NCBI RefSeq assembly: GCF_019972155.1
Contig: NZ_BOVL01000012.1
Span: 109,790-173,789 of the forward strand
Length of the DNA: 64,000 bases
Reading direction: 5' to 3'
Source of the DNA: Bradyrhizobium sp. RD5-C2
GTDB lineage: Bacteria; Pseudomonadota; Alphaproteobacteria; Rhizobiales; Xanthobacteraceae
Shown: positions 1-10,281 of the stretch, one piece after another
Position numbering within the stretch: position 1 is the first letter of the stretch
Layout of the letters: every line of letters begins with the position of its first letter
Made by a program: the position numbers and the translations under genes
The notes under the pieces: model-generated
The model's input: the letters and a program-made list of their open reading frames with translations, nothing else
Databases searched by the model: none
What the model was told of the DNA's origin: nothing

Positions 1-473
1 ACTTGCAGATCCTCAACAGCCTCACCGGCGAGCTGACCAAGGCCGAAGCGCATTGCGAAGCGAAGAAGATCGCGCCCGAGGTGCTGCTGGGATCGCGGCT
101 CTATCCCGACATGCTGCCGCTGACCAAGCAGGTGCAGCTGGTCTGCGATCACGCCGCACGCGGCTGCGCGCGGCTGACCCATAGCGAGGTGCCGTCGACG
201 CCCGACACCGAGAAGAGCATCAGTGAACTGAAACAGCGGCTGGCGAAGACGATCGACTATGTGAAGTCGTTCAAGCCGGAGCAGTTCGACGGCGGCGATG
301 CCAAGGACGTCACCTTCCCGATCGGCCCCGATCGCACCATGACCCTGAAGGGCCAGCAATTCGTCAGCGCCTTCTCGTTCCCGAACTTCTACTTCCACGC
401 CGTCACCGCGCACGACATCCTGCGTCACAACGGCGTCGAGGTCGGCAAGCGCGATTTCCTCGGCGTGAGCTGA
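1..473 (+). CDS. DUF1993 family protein, 5' end outside window
   Basis: The frame is open to the left edge and the first in-window codon that could start (TTG at 3) lies inside the conserved region, so the gene very likely begins upstream and lacks roughly 15-20 residues here. The protein resembles DUF1993, a DinB-like helical family: conserved stretches KKIAPEVLLGSRL, PDTEKS and FYFHAVTAHDILRHNGV are visible. Members are about 165-175 aa and cytoplasmic; their function is unknown. A palindromic repeat follows immediately after the stop. Family call is from recognition of motifs; no function is claimed. Confidence 0.85.
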   Translation, partial: LQILNSLTGELTKAEAHCEAKKIAPEVLLGSRLYPDMLPLTKQVQLVCDHAARGCARLTHSEVPSTPDTEKSISELKQRLAKTIDYVKSFKPEQFDGGDAKDVTFPIGPDRTMTLKGQQFVSAFSFPNFYFHAVTAHDILRHNGVEVGKRDFLGVS

Positions 474-484
474 CGCGCCTCGCG

Positions 485-578
485 CGTCATTCCGGGGCGA
501 TGCGTAGCATCGAACCCGGAATCTCGAGCCGCATAACCTCTGGATTCCAGGTTCTCGCTTCGCGAGCCCCGGAATGAC
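485..578. repeat. Palindromic intergenic repeat, CGTCATTCCGG family
   Basis: Starts CGTCATTCCGGGGCGATGCG and ends in the complementary CGAGCCCCGGAATGAC, so the whole element folds into a long imperfect hairpin of about 94 nt. The same unit recurs at 25470, 47175 and 48056. It sits between the DUF1993 gene and the SDR gene and may act as a transcript end or stability element. Confidence 0.85.
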
Positions 579-690
579 TGACAAACAAATTCCCTACCGC
601 GGGATTTTCCCGCTTCGGCGCGACACGTCGCCTCGCGCGCACAGCCGTGCTACTGCTCCCTGACAACAACAAGACGTCAGGGAGCACGCC

Positions 691-1545
691 ATGTCGACCC
701 ACGCACCGAAAGCCATCGATCCGTCCGCCTCGCTGCATGCGGAATCGCTCGGGCTTGCCAAGAACCACGGCCGCCTGGCCGGCCGGCGCATCATCGTGGT
801 TGGTGCCGGACAGCGCACAACCGTTGACGAAGAGCCGCCGATCGGCAACGGCCGCGCGATGAGCGTGCTGTTCGCGCGCGAGGGCGCCTCGGTCGCGTGC
901 CTCGACGTCAATCGGGAGGCGGCCGACAACACCGTCGCGCAGATCACAGGCGAAGGCGGCAAGGCCTTCACCGACGTGGTCGATGTCTCCGACGTCGCGG
1001 CGATCGCGCCTGCGGTCGAACGCTGCGCGCAAAAGCTCGGCGGGCTCGACGGGTTGGCGCTCAATGTCGGCATTTCCTCCGGCCTGTCGCTGCCCAAGAT
1101 GACGGCGGAAGCCTGGGACCGCGACTACGCCGTCAATGTGCGCAGCCACATGCTGTTCGCGCAGAAGGCGCTCGAGGTGATGGCGCCGGGCGGCGCGATC
1201 ATCTTGATCTCCTCGATGGCGAGCCAGCGCGCCGGCGGTCGCAACCCGGCTTATGAATCCTCCAAGGCGGCGCAGATCGCGCTGGGACGCGCGATCGCGC
1301 GGGCCGGCGAGGACAAGGGCATTCGTTGTAATGTGATCGCGCCGGGCTTCATGGACACGCCGATGGGCCGCGATGCCAGCCGTAGGCGATCGGACCGCGC
1401 CGTGACGGTACCTTTCGGCCGCCAGGGCACCGGCTGGGAGGTCGCCTATACTGCGCTGTTCCTGATTTCGAATGAATCCTCCTATGTGAACGCGCACACG
1501 CTGTTCCTCGATGCCGGCCACATGGGCGGAATTGTGCGCGGCTAG
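691..1545 (+). CDS. SDR family NAD(P)-dependent oxidoreductase
   Basis: A 284-aa short-chain dehydrogenase. Catalytic residues are visible: Ser about 175 (ISSM), Tyr188 and Lys192 (YESSK), with NVG about 125-127 replacing the usual NAG. The dinucleotide-binding loop is odd: GAGQ (38-41) is followed by about nine extra residues (RTTVDEEPP) before IGNGRA (51-56), where most SDRs have a compact TGxxxGIG. A roughly 30-residue N-terminal extension precedes the first strand. ATG at 691 is supported by GGAG about 6 nt upstream. It lies 88 nt before an old-yellow-enzyme gene on the same strand and may be co-transcribed with it. The substrate cannot be told. Confidence 0.85.
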   Translation: MSTHAPKAIDPSASLHAESLGLAKNHGRLAGRRIIVVGAGQRTTVDEEPPIGNGRAMSVLFAREGASVACLDVNREAADNTVAQITGEGGKAFTDVVDVSDVAAIAPAVERCAQKLGGLDGLALNVGISSGLSLPKMTAEAWDRDYAVNVRSHMLFAQKALEVMAPGGAIILISSMASQRAGGRNPAYESSKAAQIALGRAIARAGEDKGIRCNVIAPGFMDTPMGRDASRRRSDRAVTVPFGRQGTGWEVAYTALFLISNESSYVNAHTLFLDAGHMGGIVRG

Positions 1546-1633
1546 CCTGCAAACTGGGCATATCCCGGCCATTGCGCTCGTCGCGGCAATGCACAAATCT
1601 CTCCTCATCGATCATTGTCTGGAACCGTTTCAC

Positions 1634-2737
1634 ATGAGCCAACCGACCAAACTTCTCGAGCCCTACAAGCTTGGCCCGCTGACGCTGCCGAACCGCTTCG
1701 TGATGGCGCCGCTGACGCGCAACCGCGCGGTGCCGCCAGGCATGGTGCCAAGCCCGCTCGCGGTGGATTATTACGGCCAGCGCGCCTCCGGCGGCCTTCT
1801 GGTCACCGAAGCGAGCCAGGTCTCGCAGCAGGGCCAGGGCTATCAGGACACGCCCGGCATCTATTCGAAGGAGCAGGTCGCGGCCTGGCGCAAGGTCACC
1901 GATCGCGTGCATGAGCGCGGCGGCCACATCTTCATCCAGCTCTGGCATGTCGGCCGGATCTCGCATACCTCGTTGCAGCCGAATGGCGGCGCGCCGGTGG
2001 CGCCGAGCGCGATCCGCGCCAAGACCAAAACCTTCGTGAACGGCACCTTCGCCGACGTATCCGAGCCGCGCGCGCTCGAACTGTCGGAAATCCCCGGGAT
2101 CATCGAGGACTTCAAGCGCGGCACGGCGAATGCGCTGGCGGCCGGTTTCGACGGCGTCGAGATCCATGGCGCCAACGGCTATCTGCTCGACCAGTTCGCC
2201 AGGGACAGCAGCAACAAGCGCACCGACGCCTATGGCGGCGGAATCGAGAATCGCGCCCAGCTGATGCTGGAAGTCTCGAAGGCGGTCGCCAAGGAGGCCG
2301 GCGCCGAGCGTACCGGCATCCGCATCTCGCCGGTGACGCCGGCCAACGATGTCTCCGACAGCAATCCGCAACCGCTGTTCGACTACATCGTCGACCAGCT
2401 CAATGCGCTGAAGCTGACCTATATCCACGTCATCGAGGGCGCGACTGGCGGCCCGCGCGACAACGCGCCGTTCGACTACGCCTCGCTGCGCAAGCGCTTC
2501 AAGCAGGCCTATGTCGCCAACAACGGCTACGACTTCGCGCTGGCGGAGAAGGTCCTGGAGGCCGGCGCTGCCGACCTGATCGCATTCGGCAAGCCGTTCA
2601 TCTCGAACCCCGATCTGGTCGAGCGGCTGAAGGCCGGCGCCCCGCTCAACGACTGGGACAAGGCGACCTTCTACGGCGGTGGCGCCAAGGGCTACACCGA
2701 CTATCCGACGCTGAAGGCGACCGAAGCGGCGGAGTAG
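1634..2737 (+). CDS. Old yellow enzyme family ene-reductase (NemA-like)
   Basis: FMN-dependent NAD(P)H:flavin oxidoreductase of the OYE family, which reduces activated C=C bonds or nitro and nitrate-ester compounds. The TIM-barrel motifs are present: NRFVMAPLTRNRA (20-32), QLWHVGR (102-108), the ligand-binding EIHGANGYLLDQF (His178, Asn181, Tyr183), NKRTDAYGG and the phosphate-site segment AFGKPFISNPDL. The start at 1634 gives 367 aa, the usual length; upstream in-frame starts would add about 40 unrelated residues overlapping the SDR gene. A terminator-like hairpin follows downstream. The physiological substrate is unknown. Confidence 0.9.
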   Translation: MSQPTKLLEPYKLGPLTLPNRFVMAPLTRNRAVPPGMVPSPLAVDYYGQRASGGLLVTEASQVSQQGQGYQDTPGIYSKEQVAAWRKVTDRVHERGGHIFIQLWHVGRISHTSLQPNGGAPVAPSAIRAKTKTFVNGTFADVSEPRALELSEIPGIIEDFKRGTANALAAGFDGVEIHGANGYLLDQFARDSSNKRTDAYGGGIENRAQLMLEVSKAVAKEAGAERTGIRISPVTPANDVSDSNPQPLFDYIVDQLNALKLTYIHVIEGATGGPRDNAPFDYASLRKRFKQAYVANNGYDFALAEKVLEAGAADLIAFGKPFISNPDLVERLKAGAPLNDWDKATFYGGGAKGYTDYPTLKATEAAE

Positions 2738-2759
2738 CGCGGTCCGCTTTCTCAGCATC

Positions 2760-2846
2760 GTCATTGCGAGCGGAGCGAAGCAATCCATAGAACTGCATAC
2801 GTAGAAGCATGGATTGCTTCGTCGCTATCGCTCCTCGCAATGACGG
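2760..2846. repeat. Palindromic intergenic repeat, CGTCATTGCGAGCG family
   Basis: Left arm TCATTGCGAGCGGAGCGAAG and a complementary right arm ending CTCCTCGCAATGACGG form a long interrupted hairpin. Related copies are at 32601 and 45425. It lies between the convergent OYE and MarR genes. Confidence 0.85.
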
Positions 2847-2854
2847 AATACAAG

Positions 2855-2878
2855 AAGGCCGGGATCGCTCCCGGCCTT
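2855..2878. terminator. Bidirectional-type hairpin terminator
   Basis: Perfect 10-bp stem AAGGCCGGGA / TCCCGGCCTT with a TCGC loop, followed by TTATT on the plus strand. It lies between the convergent OYE gene and MarR gene and could serve both. The same stem sequence is used after the glp operon at 6319-6346. Confidence 0.75.
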
Positions 2879-2910
2879 TATTCGTCATGCCTCCGCGCTC
2901 TCGGGGATTC

Positions 2911-3384
2911 CTACGCCTCGGCAGCCTCACCGCTCTCAACCTCCTCCGCGACCATACGGTCGAGGTTTCGATTGAGCCGCCGCAGCAGGTCGAGCAGGGT
3001 TGCGGTTTCGGCTGCGGTAAAACCCGCGAGCGCCTGGTCCTGATTGCGATGCAACGCCTTGCGCGCGGCCGGCAGTTTCGCCTTGGCCGCCTTGGTCAGC
3101 GAGACCTGTTGGCTGCGACCGTCGCCCGGCATCGGCGTGCGCTGAATAAGACCGTCGCGCTCCATCCGCGCCAGGATCTGCGCCATCGACGGCTGCTCGA
3201 CCTTGGCGGCCCGGGCGAGATCGCGCTGTGACATCGCCTTGCCGTCGCGCAGCAGATAGATCACCGGCAACTGCCCGATGCTGAAGCCGTGCGGCTTCAC
3301 GCGCCGCTCGCCGAGCCTGAGAAAGCTGCGCGAGGCCATGTTGACCAGCGGCGCCGGACGATCGAACAGGTCCCAATCGGTCAC
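2911..3384 (-). CDS. MarR family transcriptional regulator
   Basis: Winged-helix MarR protein, 157 aa from a GTG start at 3384 (preceded by GGTGGG on the minus strand); the open frame extends further upstream but would then run through the operator region and into the divergent gene. The recognition region reads MSQRDLARAAKVEQPSMAQILARMERDGLIQRTPMPGDGR with the dots here omitted in parts: helix-turn-helix (SQRDLARAAKVEQPSMAQI) followed by the wing containing the conserved DGR. C-terminal helix is leucine-rich as in MarR dimers. Divergent from a Tet(X)-like monooxygenase, with two matching operators between them, so it probably represses both itself and that gene, with a small-molecule ligand releasing it. 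Confidence 0.88.
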   Translation of the reverse strand: MTDWDLFDRPAPLVNMASRSFLRLGERRVKPHGFSIGQLPVIYLLRDGKAMSQRDLARAAKVEQPSMAQILARMERDGLIQRTPMPGDGRSQQVSLTKAAKAKLPAARKALHRNQDQALAGFTAAETATLLDLLRRLNRNLDRMVAEEVESGEAAEA

Positions 3385-3396
3385 GATCCCACCATT

Positions 3397-3435
3397 TACA
3401 TAGGCCCCTATGTATACTAGATAGGTACCTATGTA
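3397..3435. promoter_or_regulatory. Two tandem MarR-type operators in divergent promoter
   Basis: Site 1 (3397-3414) is TACATAGG-CC-CCTATGTA, a perfect 8-bp inverted repeat with a 2-bp centre. Site 2 (3418-3435) is TAGATAGG-TA-CCTATGTA, the same architecture with one mismatch. Centre-to-centre spacing is 21 bp, two helical turns, so two dimers would sit on the same DNA face. A TATACT hexamer lies between them (3413-3418). The sites fill the gap between the MarR gene and the flavin monooxygenase. That MarR binds here is inferred. Confidence 0.75.
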
Positions 3436-3457
3436 TCCTGTTGTGAGCGTGGTGTCC

Positions 3458-4627
3458 ATGAGTTCAAATCCCATTCGCATTGCTATCGTCGGCGCCGGCC
3501 CCGGCGGCCTGACGCTCGCTCGCCTGCTGCATGTTGCCGGGATCAAGACCAGCCTGTTCGAACGCGAAAGCTCGGCAACCGAGCGGCCGCAGGGCGGAAC
3601 GCTCGACCTGCACGCCGAGAGCGGCCAGCTCGCGCTGGCGCGCGCCGGGCTCACCGACGGCTTCCTGCGTATCGCACGTTACGAGGATCAGGGCAGCCGG
3701 CTCTACGCCAGCGACGGCCGGCTGCTGCTCGCGGACGACGACATGACCGGCGACCGTCCGGAGGTCGACCGCACGGCGCTGCGCGACCTGCTGCTGCAAT
3801 CGCTGCCACCGGATGCCATAGCCTGGGGCAGCAGCCTGCGCGAGGTGGCTCCGCGCGAGGACGGCCGTTACGATCTCGTCTTCGACGATACGCGCGAAGG
3901 ACCGTTCGATCTCGTGGTCGGCGCCGACGGCGCCTGGTCCCGGGTGCGGCCGCTGGTGTCGCGCTATCAGCCGCAATACAGCGGGCTGACCTTCATCGAG
4001 TTCGGCATCGACGATGTCGACACGCAGCACCCTGCTCTGTCGGAGCTGGTCGGCCGCGGCAAGATGGGCGCAGAGAGCATCGGCCGCAGCTTGATGGTCC
4101 TGCGCAACGGCAACGCCCATCTGCGCGGCTACGCAATCTTCCGCGTGCCCGTCGAATGGGCCGAGCGGCGGTTCGACGTCACCTCGCCATCCGCGATGCG
4201 TCACGCGCTGCTCGGCGAATTCGCCGGATGGGCGGATGCCCTGCTCGACCTGATCCGCGCCAGCAATGATCAGTTCGCGCTGCGGCCGATCCACGCGCTG
4301 CCCGTCGGGCATCATTGGACCAACCGCGCCGGCATCACCCTGCTCGGCGATGCCGCGCACCTGATGTCACCGTTCGGCGGCGAAGGCGTCAACGCCGCGA
4401 TGCTGGATGCGGTGGAGCTGGCGGCGCATCTGGTGGGATCAAAGGATTGGCGCGAGGCCGTTCGCGCCTACGAGGCCGGGATGTTCGTGCGCGTCGCCCA
4501 GCCCGCCGGCGAGGCTGCCGAAGCCGCCGCAACCGAGCTGTCGCATATCAGCCAGGAACTGACGCTGGCGCACCACCAAGCGTACATGCAAATGCGCGCG
4601 GCAGCCAGCGACTCCGCGACGCGGTAA
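3458..4627 (+). CDS. Tet(X)-like FAD-dependent monooxygenase
   Basis: Class A flavin monooxygenase, 389 aa. FAD motifs: GAGPGG (12-17), Arg105 in a VDRTALRDLLL segment, DG motif ADGAWSRVRP (157-158) and GD motif GDAAHLMSPFGGEGVN (297-312). The segment GGTLDLH (46-52) after the first Rossmann unit matches the one seen in Tet(X) tetracycline-inactivating enzymes, as does the following arginine segment, so it is closer to that group than to phenol hydroxylases. Start taken at ATG 3458; an in-frame ATG at 3431 lies inside operator 2. Probably controlled by the divergent MarR protein. Real substrate unknown; tetracycline activity is not shown by sequence alone. Confidence 0.85.
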   Translation: MSSNPIRIAIVGAGPGGLTLARLLHVAGIKTSLFERESSATERPQGGTLDLHAESGQLALARAGLTDGFLRIARYEDQGSRLYASDGRLLLADDDMTGDRPEVDRTALRDLLLQSLPPDAIAWGSSLREVAPREDGRYDLVFDDTREGPFDLVVGADGAWSRVRPLVSRYQPQYSGLTFIEFGIDDVDTQHPALSELVGRGKMGAESIGRSLMVLRNGNAHLRGYAIFRVPVEWAERRFDVTSPSAMRHALLGEFAGWADALLDLIRASNDQFALRPIHALPVGHHWTNRAGITLLGDAAHLMSPFGGEGVNAAMLDAVELAAHLVGSKDWREAVRAYEAGMFVRVAQPAGEAAEAAATELSHISQELTLAHHQAYMQMRAAASDSATR

Positions 4628-4700
4628 GCGCTGGTCATGATCTCCGGCGCCGCATAGCATGGACCGCATCGAGCAAGCCTGAACACGGTCGCATGCGGGA

Positions 4701-5513
4701 ATGAGCAAGGACAACGCCGAGGATATCGTTCGACGCGCCACCACGGCCTTCAATGGCGGCCGGCATGGCGAGGCGATCGAGCTCTGCGAGCGCGGCCTTG
4801 CGCGCCAGCCGGGCGAGCCAATGCTGAGCCATCTGCTCGCCGCCGTGCTGTTCGCCAAAGGCGAGATCGCACCTGCCCGCGGGCATGTCGAGGCCAGCCT
4901 GGCGCGGCGTCCCGACAATGCGGCGGCGCGGTTGCTCGCGGCCCGCCTCGCGCGCAGCGGCGGCGAATTCGATGCGGCGTTGACGCATCTCGACCGCGCC
5001 ATCGCGCTCAAGCCGCAGCGCGAGGCCTTCGTCGAGAAGGCACGCACGCTGGAGCTGGCCGGCCGCAAGGCGCCGGCCCGCGAGGCCTGGGAAGCGATCC
5101 ACAAGGCTATCCCCGAGCATCAGGAAGCCAATGCAAGACTTGGCCGGCTGGCCTGGGAGGCTGGTGACCTCGCCGGTGCGGTGAGCCTGCTCGAGCGCGC
5201 CGTTGCGAGCGCAGCGCCGGCCTCGGTGTGGTTCGATCTCGGCGTCGCAAGGCAGGATCTGCGCGACCATGACGGCGCCGCACGCGCCTATCGCAAGGCG
5301 ATCGAGATCAAGCCGGATTACGCCGAAGCAGCACTCAACCTGGGGATCACGCTGCAGGAGAGCGGCGAGCCCGATGCCGCGATGCAGGCTTTCGCGCGCG
5401 CCTATGCCTTGCGTCCGCAGCTGTTCGGATCGATCGCGATGGCGCTGACCTCGGCCCCGCACGGCCGGCTGTGGCTCGATGAGCGCGCGCTGCGCGCAGC
5501 GCTAGGTCACTAA
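4701..5513 (+). CDS. Tetratricopeptide repeat protein
   Basis: A 270-aa protein made almost entirely of TPR helical hairpins, for example FNGGRHGEAIELCERGLARQ near 15-35 and the canonical pair at 175-215 containing WFDLGVARQDLRDHDGAARA and YAEAALNLGITLQESGEPDA. No signal peptide or membrane segment is evident, so it is probably a cytoplasmic protein-interaction scaffold. It lies 73 nt after the Tet(X)-like gene, and its last 12 nt overlap the 3' end of the convergent DUF6065-like gene. Partners cannot be inferred. Confidence 0.85.
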   Translation: MSKDNAEDIVRRATTAFNGGRHGEAIELCERGLARQPGEPMLSHLLAAVLFAKGEIAPARGHVEASLARRPDNAAARLLAARLARSGGEFDAALTHLDRAIALKPQREAFVEKARTLELAGRKAPAREAWEAIHKAIPEHQEANARLGRLAWEAGDLAGAVSLLERAVASAAPASVWFDLGVARQDLRDHDGAARAYRKAIEIKPDYAEAALNLGITLQESGEPDAAMQAFARAYALRPQLFGSIAMALTSAPHGRLWLDERALRAALGH

Positions 5514-6212
5514 CCGGCCGCGCTTGGCACGGAAATGCTTGCGGTACACATTGGGCGCAGCCAACACCTCGCCGACGACCTTCGAATAGGCCTCCCGATG
5601 CGCATCGTCGAACGCCTCGAACACCAGTTCGGGGGCCGCGCGCGGCACGGCGAAGCACTGCACGACCGGCGTCCCCTTCGGCAGCACACCGGCAAAATCC
5701 GGCTGGGTCCAGATCGCCGGGAAATTGATGCCGCCGTCGTGAAACCGGTCGGCGTCAACCAGCCCCGAGATCACGCGGAACGGCAGGTCGTCGCGATTGA
5801 CCGGATGCGTTGCGAACAGCGACCAGCCCGGTTCGAGCTCGATGGTCCAGAAGCTGTTGAATTTCAGCGCAGCCTGCCCGTTGGCGAACGGCGCGCCGGC
5901 GAATTGCGCGACGGGATGGAAGCTGAGCGGCGCGCGCGGATGGCCCTGCGTTGCGGGCTCCGGAATGTCCCAGTCCCATGCAAAGGCGCCGCGCTCGACC
6001 CTGACATCGCAGGGAAGCGGGATCATGACCCCGTGGGCCATCGCATCGACAAAGGGCGGGCATTGCTTGACCGTGCGGATCTCGCGGTCGTGGATGTCGG
6101 AGTGCGCCTTCGCCGGCATCTCGCGCAGCCAATCGGGCAACGCAGTGCGGGCCGGATATGGTCGCGGCAGATGATCGGCAAGCCGCGGATCGCAACGAAA
6201 AGTCATGCGCAT
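5502..6212 (-). CDS. Conserved hypothetical protein, DUF6065-like
   Basis: 236 aa without signal peptide or membrane segment. The central stretch LEPGWSLFATHPVNRDD followed by an FPAIWTQPD region recalls DUF6065 proteins, which are described as small cytoplasmic proteins of unknown function. Start at ATG 6212 (MRMTF) with an alternative ATG two codons later. Its 3' end overlaps the convergent TPR gene by 12 nt. The family assignment is tentative, and no reaction is claimed. Confidence 0.7.
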   Translation of the reverse strand: MRMTFRCDPRLADHLPRPYPARTALPDWLREMPAKAHSDIHDREIRTVKQCPPFVDAMAHGVMIPLPCDVRVERGAFAWDWDIPEPATQGHPRAPLSFHPVAQFAGAPFANGQAALKFNSFWTIELEPGWSLFATHPVNRDDLPFRVISGLVDADRFHDGGINFPAIWTQPDFAGVLPKGTPVVQCFAVPRAAPELVFEAFDDAHREAYSKVVGEVLAAPNVYRKHFRAKRGRLVT

Positions 6213-6316
6213 GACGAAACTCCCCGATCATGATGCGATGACAACAAGGCGCATGATGACCTCATCGCGTCATTTGAGCACAATCCTGAACCGGTCTCCA
6301 CAGCCACAGATCCAGC

Positions 6317-6346
6317 AAAAAAGGCCGGGATTGCTCCCGGCCTTTT
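6317..6346 (-). terminator. Rho-independent terminator of the glp operon
   Basis: Read on the minus strand: AAAAGGCCGGGA, GCAA loop, TCCCGGCCTTTT extending to a run of six T. The stem is 12 bp and perfect, and it lies 40 nt after the glpV stop, so it closes the glycerol operon. Confidence 0.88.
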
Positions 6347-6385
6347 GCAGTTTGCGGATGGCGTGGGCTGGTACGCCTTGCCGCC

Positions 6386-8167
<1,782 letters not shown>

Positions 8168-8236
8168 TAGATTCCTCCGGTTGCAGCGACTAAATCAGGC
8201 CCGGGTAGACCCCGGATCTGCTCTTTTTCGCGTTCT

Positions 8237-8563
8237 TCAGACGGTGCGAAAGATCACCACGGCTGAAAGAAGCGAAATTACCGTTCCGAGCCACAGGCTC
8301 GAAATCTCGACGCCCTCCCCGATCGGCAGGGTGAAAATCGGATCGGTGCCGACGAGGCCGATCCACAGCAAATGGATCACCGCCGCCAGCACCAGCGAGA
8401 CGAACAGACGATCGCCGCGCGTGGTCGGAATGCGCAGCACGCCGACCCGCTCGGCTTCCGGATAGGCGATCGCGAGCCAGGTCATCATCCCGAGTGTAGA
8501 GGCAAGCAGCACGAAGAAGACCGCGGTGGGCCAGGTCCATGCCATCCATGCGATGCTGTCCAT
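8237..8563 (-). CDS. glpU: Small membrane protein of glycerol transporter (DUF2160)
   Basis: 108 aa with three predicted transmembrane helices: WPTAVFFVLLASTLGMMTWL, LFVSLVLAAVIHLLWIGLVG and LWLGTVISLLSAVVIF. It matches the DUF2160 group of small integral membrane proteins that accompany glycerol ABC transporters. It begins 9 nt after the glpQ stop, so it is translated in the same operon. Its exact role is unknown; it probably assists the permease complex. Confidence 0.85.
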   Translation of the reverse strand: MDSIAWMAWTWPTAVFFVLLASTLGMMTWLAIAYPEAERVGVLRIPTTRGDRLFVSLVLAAVIHLLWIGLVGTDPIFTLPIGEGVEISSLWLGTVISLLSAVVIFRTV

Positions 8564-8572
8564 GAGCGCCTC

Positions 8573-9379
8573 CTAGACCCGGCCGAGCGCGAAGCCGCGC
8601 GCGATGTAATTGCGGACGAACCAGATCACGAGTGCTCCGGGGATGATGGTGAGCACGCCGGCCGCGGCAAGCAGACCCCAATCCATACCGGCAGCCGAAA
8701 CCGTGCGCGTCATGATCGCGGCGATCGGCTTGGCCTGCACCGAGGTCAGCGTGCGCGCCAGCAGCAGTTCGACCCAAGAGAACATGAAGCAGAAGAACGC
8801 GGCGACGCCGATGCCGCTCGCGATCAGCGGCACCAGGATCTTGATGAAGAAGCGCGGGAACGAATAGCCGTCGAGGAACGCAGTCTCGTCGATCTCGCGC
8901 GGCACGCCGGAGACGAAGCCTTCGAGAATCCACACCGCCAGCGGCACGTTGAAGATGCAGTGCGCGAGCGCAACCGCCCACGGCGTATCGAACAGGCCGA
9001 TCGCCGAATACAGGTTGAAGAACGGCAGCGCGTAGACCGCCGCCGGCGCCATACGGTTGGACAATAGCCAGAAGAACAGGTGCTTGTCGCCGAGGAAACG
9101 GTAGCGCGAGAACGCATAGGCCGCCGGCAGCGCCACCGCGATCGAGATCACGGTGTTGATGACGACATATTCCAGCGAGTTGATGTAGCCGGAATACCAG
9201 CTCTCGTCGGTGAAGATGCGCCGGTAGTGCTGCAGCGTCGGCGTATGCGGCCACAGCGTCATCGTCGAGACGATCTCGGCGTTGGTCTTAAAGCTCATGT
9301 TGACGAGCCAGTAGATCGGCAACAGCAGGAAGATCAGGAACAGCGCCATGATCAGGCGGCGGCCGGGAATCGAATGCAT
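8573..9379 (-). CDS. glpQ: Glycerol ABC transporter permease
   Basis: Inner-membrane permease of the MalG type, 268 aa, six transmembrane helices; the inner-membrane EAA loop is seen around YSFPRFFIKILVPLIASGI after the EIDETAFLDG segment. ATG at 9379 overlaps the glpP stop as TGATG, so the two permeases are translationally coupled. It pairs with GlpP to form the transmembrane channel, energised by GlpS and GlpT. Confidence 0.88.
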   Translation of the reverse strand: MHSIPGRRLIMALFLIFLLLPIYWLVNMSFKTNAEIVSTMTLWPHTPTLQHYRRIFTDESWYSGYINSLEYVVINTVISIAVALPAAYAFSRYRFLGDKHLFFWLLSNRMAPAAVYALPFFNLYSAIGLFDTPWAVALAHCIFNVPLAVWILEGFVSGVPREIDETAFLDGYSFPRFFIKILVPLIASGIGVAAFFCFMFSWVELLLARTLTSVQAKPIAAIMTRTVSAAGMDWGLLAAAGVLTIIPGALVIWFVRNYIARGFALGRV

Positions 9380-10281
9380 CACGCCGCTCCTTGCTTGACC
9401 GGGCGCTCGGAGCCGGCATTGGTCATCACGGTGTAGAACACCCAGCACACGATCAGGATGATCAGATTGTAGACCAGCGACAGCGCCGCGGCCTTGCCGA
9501 GGTCGAACTGGCCGAGCGCGATCTTGACGAGCTCGATCGAGACGAAGGTCGTCGAGTTGCCGGGACCACCGCCGGTGACCACGAACGGCTCGGTATAGAT
9601 CATGAACGAGTCCATGAAGCGCAGCAGCACCGCGATCAGCAGCACGCGGTTCATCTTCGGCAGCTGGATCGCCTTGAACACCGCCCAGCGCGAGGCGCCA
9701 TCGATCTGCGCCGCCTGGTAATAGGCGTCGGGGATCGACTTCAGGCCGGCGTAACAGAGCAGCGCGACGAGGCTGGTCCAGTGCCAGACGTCCATCACGA
9801 TGACCGTGACCCAGGCGTCGACCTCATTGGAGACATAGTTGTAGTTGAGGCCGAGGTGGTTCAGCACATAGCCGAGCAGGCCGATATCCGGCCGGCCGAA
9901 GATCTGCCAGATGGTGCCGACCACGTTCCACGGAATCAGCAGCGGCAGCGCGAGGATGACGAGGCAGGCCGCGACGCTCCAGCCCTCGCGCGGCATCGAC
10001 AGCGCGACGACGATGCCGAGCGGCACCTCGATCGCAAGGATCACGGCGGAGAAGAACAGGTTGCGGCCGAGCGAGGCCAGGAAGCGGCCGCCGAGATCGG
10101 TCGAGGGATCGAGCAGCTCCTTGAACCAGCCGACGCCGTTCCAGAAGAACTGGTTGTTGCCGAAGGTGTCCTGCATCGAATAGTTCACGACGGTCATCAG
10201 CGGCAGCACCGCCGAGAACGCCACCACCAGGAACACCGGCAGCACCAGGAACCAGGCTTTTTGGTTGATGGTCTTGTCCAT
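9379..10281 (-). CDS. glpP: Glycerol ABC transporter permease
   Basis: Inner-membrane permease of the MalF type, 300 aa, with six helices starting at WFLVLPVFLVVAFSAVLPLM. The EAA loop is visible as YYQAAQIDGASRWAVFKAIQLPKM. Start overlaps the glpT stop as TGATG and its own stop overlaps the glpQ start the same way. Partner of GlpQ in the glycerol importer. Confidence 0.88.
   Translation of the reverse strand: MDKTINQKAWFLVLPVFLVVAFSAVLPLMTVVNYSMQDTFGNNQFFWNGVGWFKELLDPSTDLGGRFLASLGRNLFFSAVILAIEVPLGIVVALSMPREGWSVAACLVILALPLLIPWNVVGTIWQIFGRPDIGLLGYVLNHLGLNYNYVSNEVDAWVTVIVMDVWHWTSLVALLCYAGLKSIPDAYYQAAQIDGASRWAVFKAIQLPKMNRVLLIAVLLRFMDSFMIYTEPFVVTGGGPGNSTTFVSIELVKIALGQFDLGKAAALSLVYNLIILIVCWVFYTVMTNAGSERPVKQGAA

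Noticed and set aside
487..2788. Two long minus-strand frames opposite the SDR and old-yellow-enzyme genes
   Set aside because: Both are the complement of genes with intact catalytic motifs and run through palindromic repeats.
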